From contig JAFEFS010000093.1 in the NCBI GenBank assembly GCA_018240465.1, positions 1-64,000 of the forward strand: a stretch of DNA of 64,000 nt, in the 5' to 3' direction. This stretch comes from Pseudomonadota bacterium. GTDB taxonomy: Bacteria; Pseudomonadota; Gammaproteobacteria; Xanthomonadales; Rhodanobacteraceae. Below the pieces are notes generated by a model. That model did not search any database. It was not told the origin of the DNA and saw nothing but the letters and a program-made list of their open reading frames with translations. Shown here one piece after another: positions 37,275 to 46,290 of this stretch. A program made the translations under genes and the position numbers. Every line of letters begins with the position of its first letter. The first letter of the stretch is position 1.

Positions 37275-38192
37275 ATGAAACTCGAAATGCCACCGCTGGC
37301 CGCCGTTTCCGCGCCGAAGCTTGCGCCGCCGACCGCGCTGCTCGGCGGCGCATTCGTGCTGCTCTGGTGCACGGGCTACCCGGCAGCAAAGCTCGCGCTC
37401 GCGCATGCGGCGCCGCTTACCTTGCTCGTGCTGCGCTTCGGCAGCGCCGCCGTGCTGCTCGCGGCACTGGCCCTGTTCGCGCGCGCGCCATGGCCGCGCG
37501 GCCGCGCGGTGCTGCACAGCGCGGTGACCGGCGCATTGTCGCTGGCGTTGTCGTTCGGCGCGCTGTACGTCGCCGTCGCCCTCGACGTCAACGTCGGCAT
37601 CGCCGCGCTCGTGATCGGCATGACCCCGATCGCGACCGCGCTGATTTCGCGAGCGCTCGGCGAAGCGCTGGCGCCGCGCCAATGGCTCGGGTTCGCGTTC
37701 GGCGCCGCCGGCGTGGCGCTCGCGGTCGCCGACCGCATCGGCAGCAACGATGCGCCGTGGATCGCTTACGCGCTGCTGCTGCTTGGCCTTGCCGGCATCG
37801 GCGCAGGCACGGTGTACCAGAAGCGCTTTGCGGTCGACGTCGATCCATGCGCGGGGCTCGCGATCCAGCAGGCCAGCGCGACCGTGCTGCTGCTGCCATT
37901 CGCGCTGCACGAAGGTTTCCGTTTCGACGCCTCGACGGCGCTTCTCGGCAGCCTGGGCTGGCTCATCGTGGTCAATTCGCTGGTCGGGTTCGCGCTGATG
38001 TTCGTGTTGCTGCGGCGTGGCGCCGCGAGCCGCGTGGCCGCACTGTTTTTCCTGGTGCCGCCGGTCACCGCGATCATGAACTACTTCGTGCTTGGCGATG
38101 CGCTGACCCTGGCCAAGATGGCCGGCTTCGCCCTCGCTGCATTCGGCGTCCGGCTGGCGACGCGCGAAGCCGCTATGCCACGCGCGTCCTGA
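37275..38192 (+). CDS. EamA/DMT-family transporter
   Basis: A 305-residue drug/metabolite transporter with ten predicted helices in two EamA repeats. The first starts LLGGAFVLLWCTGYPAAKLALAHAAPLTLLVLRFGSAAVLL; the second starts WIAYALLLLGLAGIGAGTVYQKRFA. The ends of both repeats (LVIGMTPIATALISRALGEALAPRQWLG and FFLVPPVTAIMNYFVLGDALTLAKMAG) are classic EamA signatures. It probably exports small metabolites such as amino acids. The divergent LysR gene likely controls it. Its 3' end overlaps the convergent PhzF gene by 20 bp. Confidence 0.93.
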   Translation: MKLEMPPLAAVSAPKLAPPTALLGGAFVLLWCTGYPAAKLALAHAAPLTLLVLRFGSAAVLLAALALFARAPWPRGRAVLHSAVTGALSLALSFGALYVAVALDVNVGIAALVIGMTPIATALISRALGEALAPRQWLGFAFGAAGVALAVADRIGSNDAPWIAYALLLLGLAGIGAGTVYQKRFAVDVDPCAGLAIQQASATVLLLPFALHEGFRFDASTALLGSLGWLIVVNSLVGFALMFVLLRRGAASRVAALFFLVPPVTAIMNYFVLGDALTLAKMAGFALAAFGVRLATREAAMPRAS

Positions 38193-39075
38193 GCGCGCCG
38201 TCGATAATGGTGTGCGACCGCCCGCCGACCCAGACCGCATCGCCGCCGTCGATGCGCACGTCGATCGTGGCGTCGTGACCCATTTCGCGGCCCTGGCTGA
38301 CGCGATAGCCGCGCGCGAGCGCACCCTGCGGCTCGCGCTGCGCGATATAGGCAGCGATCAATCCGTTCGCCGCGCCGGAGGCGGGGTCCTCGACGATGCC
38401 GACGCCGGCCGGGAATGCGCGCACGACGAGCTGATAGTCGTCGGGGGCGCCGCCCGCGCGCGCAAAAGCGCACAGGCCGAGACTGTCGCCCGCGCGCGCG
38501 AGCGCGAGGATCGCCGCATGATCCGGCTTCCACGCGCGCAACGAGGCCTCGTCGGCGAGCTCGGCCACCCACCAGCGACGCCCGCCCTCGATGAACGCGG
38601 GCGGCAGCGCGCCGAGCGGCGTATCGCCAAGCACCGCGCGCAGCAGCGCATCGTCAGCGCCGCTGCGCAACACGCGCGCCGCCGGCGCCTGGACAAATAG
38701 ACGTCTGGACGTCCCTTCGCCATCGATGCGTACAGGCAGCAGGCCCGCGCCGCATTCCTGAATCAGCTCGCCGTCGCGCGCCTGCACGCGGCCGATTTCG
38801 AGCGCGGCATGCGCGCTGCCTATGGTCGGGTGGCCGGCGAACGGGATTTCCCTGGACGGCGTGAAGATGCGCAGGCGATAGCTCGCGCGCGCGTCGCTCG
38901 GTGCGAGCACGAAAGTGGTTTCGACCAGATTGGTCCACCTGGCGAAACGCTGCATGTCGGCATCGCCCCACGCTTCCGCGCCGAAGACAACGGCAAGTGG
39001 ATTGCCACCGCCGGCGCGTTCCGAGAAAACATCCACTTGCAGGTAGCGCAGCGCGACCGGATCAACGTTGTTCAT
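38173..39075 (-). CDS. PhzF-family isomerase/epimerase-like protein
   Basis: A 300-residue protein with the diaminopimelate-epimerase-like double fold. Opening LRYLQVDVFSERAGGGNPLAVVFGAEAW is diagnostic, and NLVETTFVL holds the catalytic Glu. RLRIFTPSREIPFAGHPTIGSAHAALE and EDPASGAANGLIAAYI are also present. PhzF itself isomerises a phenazine precursor; most relatives have unknown substrates. No phenazine genes are near. It is 16 bp downstream of ubiA on the same strand, so the two may be co-transcribed. Confidence 0.93.
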   Translation of the reverse strand: MNNVDPVALRYLQVDVFSERAGGGNPLAVVFGAEAWGDADMQRFARWTNLVETTFVLAPSDARASYRLRIFTPSREIPFAGHPTIGSAHAALEIGRVQARDGELIQECGAGLLPVRIDGEGTSRRLFVQAPAARVLRSGADDALLRAVLGDTPLGALPPAFIEGGRRWWVAELADEASLRAWKPDHAAILALARAGDSLGLCAFARAGGAPDDYQLVVRAFPAGVGIVEDPASGAANGLIAAYIAQREPQGALARGYRVSQGREMGHDATIDVRIDGGDAVWVGGRSHTIIDGALRTRVA

Positions 39076-39091
39076 GTGCTTGGATTGCTTC

Positions 39092-40201
39092 TCACTTCAT
39101 CGCCAGCGACACGGCGATGCCCACCCATAGCGCCATGCCGACCCAGTTGTTGTTGCGGAATGCGGCAAAGCATGCGTCGCGATCACGCTTGCGCATGGTC
39201 CACAGCTGCCGGGCGAACAAGCCCGCGGCGATGGCGACGCCGGCGAAATACGGCCAGTGCAGATGGCCGCGCTGCGCGACCAGTGCCATCGCCAGCAGGA
39301 ACGTCGCCATGAGCACGCCGAGAATGGCGAGGTCGGCGTCGCCGAACAGGATCGCGGTCGACTTCGCGCCGACGCGCCGGTCGTCGTCGCGGTCGACCAT
39401 CGCGTATTCGGTGTCGTAGATCGTCGAGAACAGCACGTTGGCGAGAAACAGCAGCCAGCACAGCGGCGGCGTCGAGTTCGTCACCGCGGCGAAGGCCATC
39501 GGAATGGCCCAGCCGAAGGCGGCACCGAGATAGACCTGCGGCAGGTGCGTGTAGCGTTTGGTGAACGGGTACGTCGCGGCGAGGAAAGCGCCGACGAAAG
39601 ACAGCTCGATCGTCAGCCGATTGGTGAACAGCACGAGCACGAAAGCGCTCGCCAGCAAAGCGACGAACACGAACAACGCTTCGTGCGGCCCGATTTTCCC
39701 GGCCGCGATCGGTCGTTCGCGCGTGCGCTTGACCTGTGGATCGAGCTTGCGGTCCGCGTAGTCGTTGATCACGCAACCGGCCGAGCGCATGAGGAATACG
39801 CCGAGAGTGAAGATCAGCAGCGCGCGCCATGGCGGAAAATCGCCGGCGGCAAGCCACAGCGCCCACCAGGTCGGCCACAGCAGCAGCGCCGCGCCGATCG
39901 GGCGGTGCATGCGCGCGAGCTTCGCGTATTCGACCAGACGCTCGCGCCAACCTGCCCAGTCGATGCCCGCATGTGCCGGTTTCTCGATTTCGGCCTTGCC
40001 GAGCGAGCGTTTGACCGCGCCGACCGGCGGCACGGAAATCCGCGGGCGCGCGCCGAGGTCGGCCCGCCTCGCCTTCGTCGGGCTCGCCGCCACGGTGGCG
40101 CTTTTCGCCGCGGGCGGGGCGAGCGGCAGCGAATCCTGCGCATCGGATTTCGCTTTCGTTCGCGAACGGCGAAGTTTCTGCGGCGGAGACGGCTGATCCA
40201 T
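39092..40201 (-). CDS. ubiA: 4-hydroxybenzoate polyprenyltransferase with N-terminal extension
   Basis: An integral membrane prenyltransferase of ubiquinone synthesis that attaches the isoprenoid tail to 4-hydroxybenzoate. Both Asp-rich metal sites are present: [21 protein letters not shown] and [19 protein letters not shown]. About eight membrane helices are seen. The protein is 369 residues, longer than the usual 285-300. The first 75 residues are a basic, A/P/S/K-rich tail ([19 protein letters not shown]) before the family start [26 protein letters not shown] shorter start inside the extension cannot be excluded. It is divergent from the GltB-like gene. Confidence 0.93.
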   Translation of the reverse strand: MDQPSPPQKLRRSRTKAKSDAQDSLPLAPPAAKSATVAASPTKARRADLGARPRISVPPVGAVKRSLGKAEIEKPAHAGIDWAGWRERLVEYAKLARMHRPIGAALLLWPTWWALWLAAGDFPPWRALLIFTLGVFLMRSAGCVINDYADRKLDPQVKRTRERPIAAGKIGPHEALFVFVALLASAFVLVLFTNRLTIELSFVGAFLAATYPFTKRYTHLPQVYLGAAFGWAIPMAFAAVTNSTPPLCWLLFLANVLFSTIYDTEYAMVDRDDDRRVGAKSTAILFGDADLAILGVLMATFLLAMALVAQRGHLHWPYFAGVAIAAGLFARQLWTMRKRDRDACFAAFRNNNWVGMALWVGIAVSLAMK

Positions 40202-40314
40202 TGCGTCAAGTGTAACCTGCCGGCCTTGCCTTCTCCCATCCCGAGGATCGACAGCCGCGCATGCGGCAAACGCAACGGAGTATCCTCGCGCGGGTCCTCC
40301 ATCGAGACGCAAAC

Positions 40315-41949
40315 ATGCTGCCCTCGCGCTACCTTCCCTTCGCGCTTTGCCTCGCGCTGTTCGCACTGTCGGTCGCCATGCTTTGGGACGGATGGTTGTG
40401 GCGCTGGACGGCGGTCATCTGCGGCGCGCTGTCGCTGCTCGGTGTGCGCGACCTGTTGCAGACCCGGCATACGCTGCAGCGGAATTTTCCGGTCACCGGC
40501 CACCTCCGCACCTTCTTCGAATTCTTCCGCCCGATGATGCGCCAGTACGTGGTCGAGTCCGACACCGAGGAAGTGCCGTTCTCGCACGCACAGCGCTCCG
40601 TCGTCTATCAGCGCGCGAAGAACGTCGAGGACAAGCGTCCGTTCGGCAGCGAGCTGAATTTGTATGCAGCGCAATACGAGTGGATCAATCATTCGCTCGC
40701 GCCTTCGATGATCGCCAGCCACGACTTCCGCATCACGATCGGCGGCCCGCAATGCACGCAGCCGTATTCGGCCAGCGTGTTCAACATCTCGGCGATGAGT
40801 TTCGGTGCGTTGAGTGCGAATGCGATCCGCGCGCTCAACGAAGGCGCCAAGCGCGGCGGCTTCTACCACGACACCGGCGAGGGTTCGATGTCGCGCTACC
40901 ACCGCGAGATGGGCGGCGACATCTGCTGGGAGATCGGCTCGGGCTACTTCGGCTGCCGCAACGACGACGGCAGTTTCAGCCTCGACAAATTCGCCGCGAA
41001 TGCGATCGACCCGCAGGTGAAGCTGATCGAGATCAAGCTCTCGCAGGGCGCAAAGCCCGGCCATGGCGGCGTGTTGCCCGGGGTCAAGGTAAGTGCGGAA
41101 ATCGCCGAAGCGCGCGGGGTGCCGATGGGCGTCGACTGCGTTTCTCCGGCCGCGCATTCGGCGTTCTCGACGCCGCTGGGATTGCTCCAGTTCGTCGCCC
41201 GACTGCGCGAAAAATCCGGTGGCAAGCCGACCGGTTTCAAGCTCGCGCTCGGCCATCCGTGGGAGTGGTTCGGCATCGCCAAGGCCATGCAGGAATCGGG
41301 CATCCTGCCCGATTTCATCGTCGTCGACGGCGGCGAAGGCGGCACCGGCGCGGCGCCGCCCGAATTCACCGACCATGTCGGCGCGCCGCTGCGCGAGGCG
41401 CTGCTGCTGATCCACAACACCCTGGTCGGGCTGAACCTGCGCGACAAAATCAGTCTCGGCGCGAGCGGCAAGGTGATCACCGCGTTCGATCTCGCGCGCA
41501 CGCTCGCGCTCGGCGCCGACTGGTGCAACGCCGCGCGCGGTTTCATGTTCGCGCTCGGCTGCATCCAGTCGCAGAACTGCCACACCGACCGCTGCCCGAC
41601 CGGCGTCGCCACGCAGGATCCGGGGCGCTGGAAGAAACTCGATGTACCGGGCAAGTCCGAGCGCGTGCACAGGTTCCACGACAACACGCTCAAGGCGCTC
41701 AAGGAACTGATCGCCGCCGCTGGCCTGACCCATCCGGGCCAGCTCGGCCCCGAGCACATCATCCGTCGCGTGTCCTCGACCGAAGTGCGCTCGCTCGCCA
41801 CGCTCTATCAATACGTTGAACCCGGCGCGCTGTTGAACGGCGGGGTGCCGGCGCATGCCGTGTTCCAGTCGTTCTGGCGCGAGGCTCGCGCCGACACGTT
41901 TGCCGCGCCGCGCGCATTGCTCGACTTACAGAAGACCAAATCGCGGTAG
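40315..41949 (+). CDS. FMN-binding glutamate synthase-like protein (GltB domain)
   Basis: A 544-residue protein with two N-terminal membrane segments ([16 protein letters not shown] and [13 protein letters not shown]) and a GltB-like FMN barrel. Key blocks are [60 protein letters not shown], and [21 protein letters not shown]. The Fe-S cysteines are [12 protein letters not shown], matching the C-x5-C-x4-C site of glutamate synthase. It lacks the amidotransferase domain, so it is not a complete GOGAT and its reaction is unknown. The start could also be ATG 40261, 18 codons upstream. Confidence 0.9.
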   Translation: MLPSRYLPFALCLALFALSVAMLWDGWLWRWTAVICGALSLLGVRDLLQTRHTLQRNFPVTGHLRTFFEFFRPMMRQYVVESDTEEVPFSHAQRSVVYQRAKNVEDKRPFGSELNLYAAQYEWINHSLAPSMIASHDFRITIGGPQCTQPYSASVFNISAMSFGALSANAIRALNEGAKRGGFYHDTGEGSMSRYHREMGGDICWEIGSGYFGCRNDDGSFSLDKFAANAIDPQVKLIEIKLSQGAKPGHGGVLPGVKVSAEIAEARGVPMGVDCVSPAAHSAFSTPLGLLQFVARLREKSGGKPTGFKLALGHPWEWFGIAKAMQESGILPDFIVVDGGEGGTGAAPPEFTDHVGAPLREALLLIHNTLVGLNLRDKISLGASGKVITAFDLARTLALGADWCNAARGFMFALGCIQSQNCHTDRCPTGVATQDPGRWKKLDVPGKSERVHRFHDNTLKALKELIAAAGLTHPGQLGPEHIIRRVSSTEVRSLATLYQYVEPGALLNGGVPAHAVFQSFWREARADTFAAPRALLDLQKTKSR

Positions 41950-41952
41950 CTG

Positions 41953-42702
41953 CTACGCGGTGGCCGCCAGCCTGCGCCTTCGCGCCGGCGTGCCGACCAG
42001 GTCCAGGAAGTTGTTGAATACCGCATGCGCGCGTTGCTGCATCGCTTCGATGCGGGCGAAGGTGTCGGCGCGGATCGAATCGGCGTCGCGGCCGAGACCG
42101 GCGGCGATCAGCTCGTCGCGATAGGCCGGCAGCTCGAGCCAGCGCTCGATCAGCGGCTTGTCCATCTCGAGGTGGAACTGGAAACCGTAGGCGTTGCCGC
42201 CGTGGCGGAAGGCCTGGTTCTCGCACGTGCCTGTGCGCGCGAGATGCGTGGCGCCCGCGGGGAGGTCGAAGGTATAGCCGTGCCACTGGAAGATCGGCGC
42301 GATGGCGCCGAGCGGCGCGAGCACGGGATCGCTGCGGCCCGCGTCGGTGGTCGCGAGTTCGTACCAGCCGATTTCGCTGACCGCGTTGCGCCGCACCTCG
42401 CCGCCGAGGGCGTGCGCGAGCAGCTGCGCGCCGAGACAGATGCCGAGCACGGGCTTGCCCTGCACGAGCGCCTCGCGGATCACCTCGATCTCGGTCTGCA
42501 GATGCGCGCGCGCGTCGCGTTCCTCGACGTTCATCGGCCCGCCGAGCACGATCAGGCCCTGGTAGCGGTCGAGCCGCGGCTTGGCCTCGGGCTGGCGTTC
42601 GAAGTTGACGAACTTGACCCGGTGCCCGCGCCGCCGGATCAGCGGATCGAGCGTGCCGAGCGGTTCGGCGGCAACGTGCTGGAAGACGAGAATGCGCGAC
42701 AT
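41953..42702 (-). CDS. Class I glutamine amidotransferase-like protein
   Basis: A 249-residue stand-alone GATase. The triad is visible: Cys in GKPVLGICLGAQLLAHALGG, with His and Glu in AYGFQFHLEMDK. GLIVLGGPMNVEE is the oxyanion-side motif. Similar proteins (GuaA-like, YfeJ type) are often named GMP synthase but lack the synthase part; some hydrolyse gamma-glutamyl compounds. The stop lies 4 bp from the convergent GltB-like gene. Start Met at 42702 gives the family opening MSRILVFQHVAAEPLGTLDP. Confidence 0.9.
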   Translation of the reverse strand: MSRILVFQHVAAEPLGTLDPLIRRRGHRVKFVNFERQPEAKPRLDRYQGLIVLGGPMNVEERDARAHLQTEIEVIREALVQGKPVLGICLGAQLLAHALGGEVRRNAVSEIGWYELATTDAGRSDPVLAPLGAIAPIFQWHGYTFDLPAGATHLARTGTCENQAFRHGGNAYGFQFHLEMDKPLIERWLELPAYRDELIAAGLGRDADSIRADTFARIEAMQQRAHAVFNNFLDLVGTPARRRRLAATA

Positions 42703-42779
42703 GGCTTTTGTTGGGAGGTACGGTTGCGATTGACCGCTACTGACATTTGCGTTCAACGACCAGCGCAGAGGCAAGCCAC

Positions 42780-42809
42780 AAAAAAACGGGCCCGCGAGGA
42801 GCCCGTTTT
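42780..42809 (-). terminator. Intrinsic terminator of the DUF481 gene
   Basis: Arms AAAACGGGC (42783-42791) and GCCCGTTTT (42801-42809) pair perfectly around a 9-nt loop. On the minus strand the stem runs into seven T residues. It lies 31 bp after the stop of the minus-strand DUF481 gene. Confidence 0.93.
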
Positions 42810-42839
42810 ACTTGAATCAAACCGCACTGTCGATGCCGA

Positions 42840-43673
42840 TCAGAAGCCGTAGACGAGATTGGTCGTCAGCAGCTGGTCGGTTTTCTTGCCGACGGTCACG
42901 TCGGTGTTGTGGCGCACCTGATAGCCGGCCTTGAGTGCGAGGCGATCGCTCATCTTCACCTGCAGGCCGAGATCATTCTGCAGATACGTGTTGTCGCCAT
43001 TGCCTTCGACAAGGAGCGTGTTCACGAGCGAGGTCGACTCGTTGAAGTTGTGCTTGTAGTTGACCAGGCCGCGCAGGACAACACCACTCTCGGAATCCGG
43101 TTTCGGACCCTTCGTGATCAACGGCGGATTCACCGAATTGTCGACGAAGGTCGGCGCGATCGGCTGAATCACCTTGTAGCCGGGGCCGACTTCGAACGAC
43201 AGTTCATCCGCGGCGTTCTTCAACACCTGATAGCCGTAGCCGATCGACGCGGTGTACTGATACGTGTAGGGCGAGAACGCATCGTGCTCGTAACGCAGCG
43301 CGCCAACGATGTAGCTGCGGTCATCGAACTTGTAGCCGGCCGATGCACCCGCGTTGTAGCGATTGGCGGTCAGATCGTAACTCGAACCCGTGCCGATGGT
43401 GTAAGCACCACCTGCCGTCGCCGGCGGAATGACGTAGTACGTCTTCACGTTGGCCTTGCTGCGCTGCGCCTCGAGGAAGAAGTCGTACTTCCACAGATCG
43501 TCTTCCTTCTTCAACGTCAGCTTGGCGTTGAGGTTCTGCGACTTGGCGTTGCCGCTCGCGAGGGCAAGGCCGGCTTCGCCGCTGCCGTGCCAGTTGCCGT
43601 CGTTCGTGTCGGCCGCATGCGCGGCGAACGGGAGGGCCAGCGCGAGCGCGCAGGCGAGGATGGTCTTGTTCAT
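42840..43673 (-). CDS. DUF481 outer-membrane beta-barrel protein
   Basis: A 277-residue exported protein with a signal peptide (MNKTILACALALALPFAAHAAD). Alternating beta strands run to a C-terminal aromatic end (LLTTNLVYGF), as expected for an outer-membrane barrel recognised by BamA. DUF481 hallmarks are GSGEAGLALASGNAKSQNLNAKLTLKKEDDLWKYDFFLEAQRS and TANRYNAGASAGYKFDDRSYIVGALRYEHD. Function is unknown; family members respond to envelope or salt stress. AAGGAGA precedes the ATG. It is divergent from the WYL regulator across an AT-rich region of about 284 bp. Confidence 0.92.
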   Translation of the reverse strand: MNKTILACALALALPFAAHAADTNDGNWHGSGEAGLALASGNAKSQNLNAKLTLKKEDDLWKYDFFLEAQRSKANVKTYYVIPPATAGGAYTIGTGSSYDLTANRYNAGASAGYKFDDRSYIVGALRYEHDAFSPYTYQYTASIGYGYQVLKNAADELSFEVGPGYKVIQPIAPTFVDNSVNPPLITKGPKPDSESGVVLRGLVNYKHNFNESTSLVNTLLVEGNGDNTYLQNDLGLQVKMSDRLALKAGYQVRHNTDVTVGKKTDQLLTTNLVYGF

Positions 43674-43792
43674 CGGGATCTCCTTGTTGGTTCTGTGAGC
43701 GGATTCGAAAAGGGGGCGCATTATGTCCCACGTTTTCAGCATCGAACCCGCGTCAGCTTCCGTTCATTCAGGTATACATCAGGAAAACGTTA

Positions 43793-43833
43793 ATTTGTAT
43801 TTTATGGGATAAATATACAATTTGCATTTGTAT
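43793..43833. promoter_or_regulatory. AT-rich divergent control region with ATTTGTAT repeats
   Basis: ATTTGTAT occurs at 43793-43800 and 43826-43833, spaced 33 bp (about three helical turns), with an inverted ATACAA at 43815-43820 between them. The block stands out in an otherwise GC-rich segment between the DUF481 and WYL genes. A plus-strand promoter such as TTAATT-18-TATACA (43790-43819) is possible. The candidate regulator is the adjacent WYL protein; that is inference. Confidence 0.45.
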
Positions 43834-43957
43834 CATCCCTTCGGGATCGCCCGCGTGTCTTCTTCGCGCGAAGACGCGCGGACGCGTGCGGCGATGCGTC
43901 TGCACCAGGGCGAAATCCGCCGCGCCGGGCATTCCCGAGTTCGCGTACCATAGCCGC

Positions 43958-44944
43958 ATGGACCGCTATGAACGCATTCTGACCCTGCACCGCATCCTCA
44001 AGTCGGCGCGCCGGCCGGTGCCGCTGGCACGCCTGCTCGACGAGCTTGAATGCTCGCGCGCGACCGCTTATCGCGACATCGCCTTCCTGCGCGACGCGCT
44101 CGGCGCGCCGATCGAAAGTGACGGCGAGAACGCGGCTTACAGCTATGCCGTCGAGGAAGGCGAGTGTTTCGAACTGCCGGGTCTGTGGCTGACCAGCGAA
44201 GAGTTGCAGGCCTTGCTTGCGCTCAACGAGCTGATCGGCCGCACCGGTCCCGGCGTGCTCGCCTCGGCGCTCGCGCCGTTCCGTTCGCGCATCGACAAGC
44301 TGCTGACCAGCCAGGTCGACGGCGGCGCGCGCAAGGCGCCGCTCGAGCGCATCCGCGTGATCGGCTACGGTACGCGCAAGATCGACGAGGCGACGTTCCG
44401 CCATGTCGCCAGCGCCGTGCTCGAACGCAAGCGCCTCAAGTTCGCCTATCGCGCGCGTTCGACCGACCAGGCGACCGAGCGCGCGGTATCGCCGCAGCGC
44501 CTGACCCACTACCGCGACAACTGGTATCTCGATGCCTGGGACGAAAGCCGCGACGGACTGCGCAGCTTCGCCGTCGATCGCATCAAGGATACGCAGGTGC
44601 TCGATGCCGTCGCGAGCGATCGCGATGACGAGGAATTGAACAAGCATCTCGCCTCGAGCTACGGCATCTTCTCCGGCGCGCCAAAAAACTGGGCAACGGT
44701 GCGTTTCTCCGCGCACGCCGCGCGCTGGGTCGCCGACGAGCACTGGCACTCGCAGCAGCAGGGCGCCTGGCTCAAGGACGGGCGCTATGAGTTGAAACTG
44801 CCGTACAGCAATTCGAAGGAGCTGCTGATGGACGTGCTCAAATACGGTCCCGATGCCGAAGTCGTCGCGCCGCTGAGCCTGCGCGAGGAAATGAAGATCC
44901 TGCTGCAGCTGACGATCGGCGGCTACGCCGGGGACCCGGCATGA
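43958..44944 (+). CDS. WYL-domain transcriptional regulator (YafY family)
   Basis: A 328-residue regulator. The N-terminal HTH_11 (1-65) reads RYERILTLHRILKSARRPVPLARLLDELECSRATAYRDIAFLRDALGAPI. The WYL domain (about 140-220) contains LKFAYRARSTDQATERAVSPQRLTHYRDNWYLDAWDESRDGLRSFAVDRI, where the family W-Y-L appears as NWYLDAW. The C-terminal WCX domain ends EEMKILLQLTIGGYAGDPA. WYL proteins sense nucleic-acid or nucleotide ligands, often after stress. Met at 43958 directly precedes the HTH. The stop overlaps the patatin gene by 4 bp (ATGA). Confidence 0.93.
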   Translation: MDRYERILTLHRILKSARRPVPLARLLDELECSRATAYRDIAFLRDALGAPIESDGENAAYSYAVEEGECFELPGLWLTSEELQALLALNELIGRTGPGVLASALAPFRSRIDKLLTSQVDGGARKAPLERIRVIGYGTRKIDEATFRHVASAVLERKRLKFAYRARSTDQATERAVSPQRLTHYRDNWYLDAWDESRDGLRSFAVDRIKDTQVLDAVASDRDDEELNKHLASSYGIFSGAPKNWATVRFSAHAARWVADEHWHSQQQGAWLKDGRYELKLPYSNSKELLMDVLKYGPDAEVVAPLSLREEMKILLQLTIGGYAGDPA

Positions 44945-45939
44945 GCAACTCACGCGCTGCGCCGACGGTTTCGCTCGTGCTCGGTTCGGGCGGTGCGCGC
45001 GGCTACGCGCATATCGGCGTGATCGAGGAACTGCGCGCGCAGGGTTTCGACATCCGCAGCATCGCCGGTTGCTCGATGGGCGCGCTGGTCGGCGGCATCT
45101 ACGCCGCAGGCAAGCTCGACGACTACCGCGACTGGTCGCGCACGCTGCAGCGCCTCGACGTGCTGCGCCTGCTCGACTGGACGCTTTCCGGCGGTGGTTT
45201 CATCAAGGGCGACCGCGTGCTCGGCCAGATCAAGAACCTGATCGGCGAGGTGCGCATCGAGGAGTTGCCGGTCAACTTCACCGCGGTCGCGACCGATCTC
45301 TACGCGCAACGCGAGGTGTGGTTCTCGCGCGGACCGCTGTTCGACGCGATCCGCGCCTCGATCTCGATCCCGACCGTTTTCCGCCCGCACCACTACGAGG
45401 GGCGCACGCTCGTCGACGGCGGACTGCTCAATCCGGTGCCGGTCACGCCGACGCTGCGCGATCTCACCGACTGCACGATCGCGGTCGACGTCAATGGCCC
45501 GGACGAAGATCCGGCCGGCCAGCCGGGCACAACGACGGGCGATGCGACCTTCGGCGACATGGACGAGGCGCTGGCCGCGAACGAGCACGTCGAGGCGTTG
45601 CCCGCGCCCGCGAACGAGGCCGGCGGCGCGCTGACGACGTCGCGGCGCAAGATCGCGAGCTTCATCGACGGGCTGCTGGAGAAGCGCGAAAAGCGGCATG
45701 CCGAACGCGCCGCCGATCCAGGCGCGCTCGAACTGTTCGCGCGCACGCTCGACGTGGTGCAGCAGACGGTCACGCGCTACAAGCTTGCTGCGCAGCCGCC
45801 GGATCTGATCGTGCGCGTGCCGCGCAATGCCTGTGCGTTCTACGAATTCCATCGCGCCGACGAGTTGATCGAACTCGGCCGGAAATGCACGCGCGAGGCC
45901 ATGCAGCATTGGCAGGTGCCGGTGCGGCGGCGATCCTGA
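44941..45939 (+). CDS. Patatin-like phospholipase (RssA family)
   Basis: A 332-residue cytoplasmic lipid acyl hydrolase. The oxyanion loop is LVLGSGGARGYAHIGVIEEL, the nucleophile elbow is IAGCSMGALVGGIYAAG (GxSxG), and the catalytic Asp is in LVDGGLLNPVPV. The Ser-Asp dyad is complete. A C-terminal part beyond residue 190 is variable. It is translationally coupled to the WYL regulator, so the regulator may control phospholipid breakdown under stress; that is inference. Confidence 0.92.
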   Translation: MSNSRAAPTVSLVLGSGGARGYAHIGVIEELRAQGFDIRSIAGCSMGALVGGIYAAGKLDDYRDWSRTLQRLDVLRLLDWTLSGGGFIKGDRVLGQIKNLIGEVRIEELPVNFTAVATDLYAQREVWFSRGPLFDAIRASISIPTVFRPHHYEGRTLVDGGLLNPVPVTPTLRDLTDCTIAVDVNGPDEDPAGQPGTTTGDATFGDMDEALAANEHVEALPAPANEAGGALTTSRRKIASFIDGLLEKREKRHAERAADPGALELFARTLDVVQQTVTRYKLAAQPPDLIVRVPRNACAFYEFHRADELIELGRKCTREAMQHWQVPVRRRS

Positions 45940-46023
45940 AGCAACGGCTTCCGGGCGCCCCGGCACCATTTCCGCCAGCGTTCGCCCGCGCCGCACTCGT
46001 GCGGTTGCCGCCTGCCGCTGTCG

Positions 46024-46056
46024 AAAAAAAACGGCCCGCTGGGGAGAGCGGGCCGT
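46024..46056 (-). terminator. Intrinsic terminator on the minus strand with C-rich loop
   Basis: ACGGCCCGCT (46031-46040) and AGCGGGCCGT (46047-46056) form a perfect 10-bp stem. On the minus strand it runs into eight T residues; on the plus strand no T-run follows. No minus-strand gene precedes it, which is why a small RNA is proposed. Confidence 0.88.
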
Positions 46057-46122
46057 TCGGGGTCGCAATGCAGAGGCCGGGGGTAGCGGCCTGGGGAGTC
46101 CTGCACTACGGGGCACACGATA
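46024..46122 (-). ncRNA. Candidate sRNA with repeated CCCC loops (sX13-like)
   Basis: Within the 351-bp gap between two plus-strand genes, the minus strand shows a compact structured unit that ends in a strong intrinsic terminator. CCCC motifs occur five times in about 75 nt (plus-strand GGGG at 46041, 46059, 46079, 46093 and 46110). An upstream stem pairs 46105-46101 with 46073-46069 and 46092-46088 with 46078-46074, leaving CUCCCC in a bulge and CCCCC in the loop. The terminator loop is again CUCCCC. Possible -10 elements are TATCGT (46122-46117) or TAAGCT further upstream, so the 5' end is uncertain. Xanthomonas sX13 has this design and acts on G-rich mRNA leaders. No promoter or expression proof is available. 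Confidence 0.6.
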
Positions 46123-46290
46123 CCCGGACAAAGCTTACAAAAGCCTGACGATGGCGTAAGAGTTGTGCGAATTCGCGGGCTTTCCTGCGTTGGGCCGCAG
46201 CCGGCGTTCGCCCGCGGCTGGTAGCGGTGGCGGTTGGCGTCGCGCGGTGGGGCGCCTCGCGTCGGCCGCGTCTACGCTAACATCACGCGC

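Noticed and set aside
42703..42839. A second sRNA at the DUF481 terminator
   Set aside because: The hairpin and T-run lie 31 bp after the DUF481 stop on the same strand, so an ordinary gene terminator explains them.
46041..46113. G-quadruplex on the plus strand from five GGGG tracts
   Set aside because: The tracts are 14-20 nt apart, longer than typical quadruplex loops. The minus-strand hairpins and terminator explain the pattern better.
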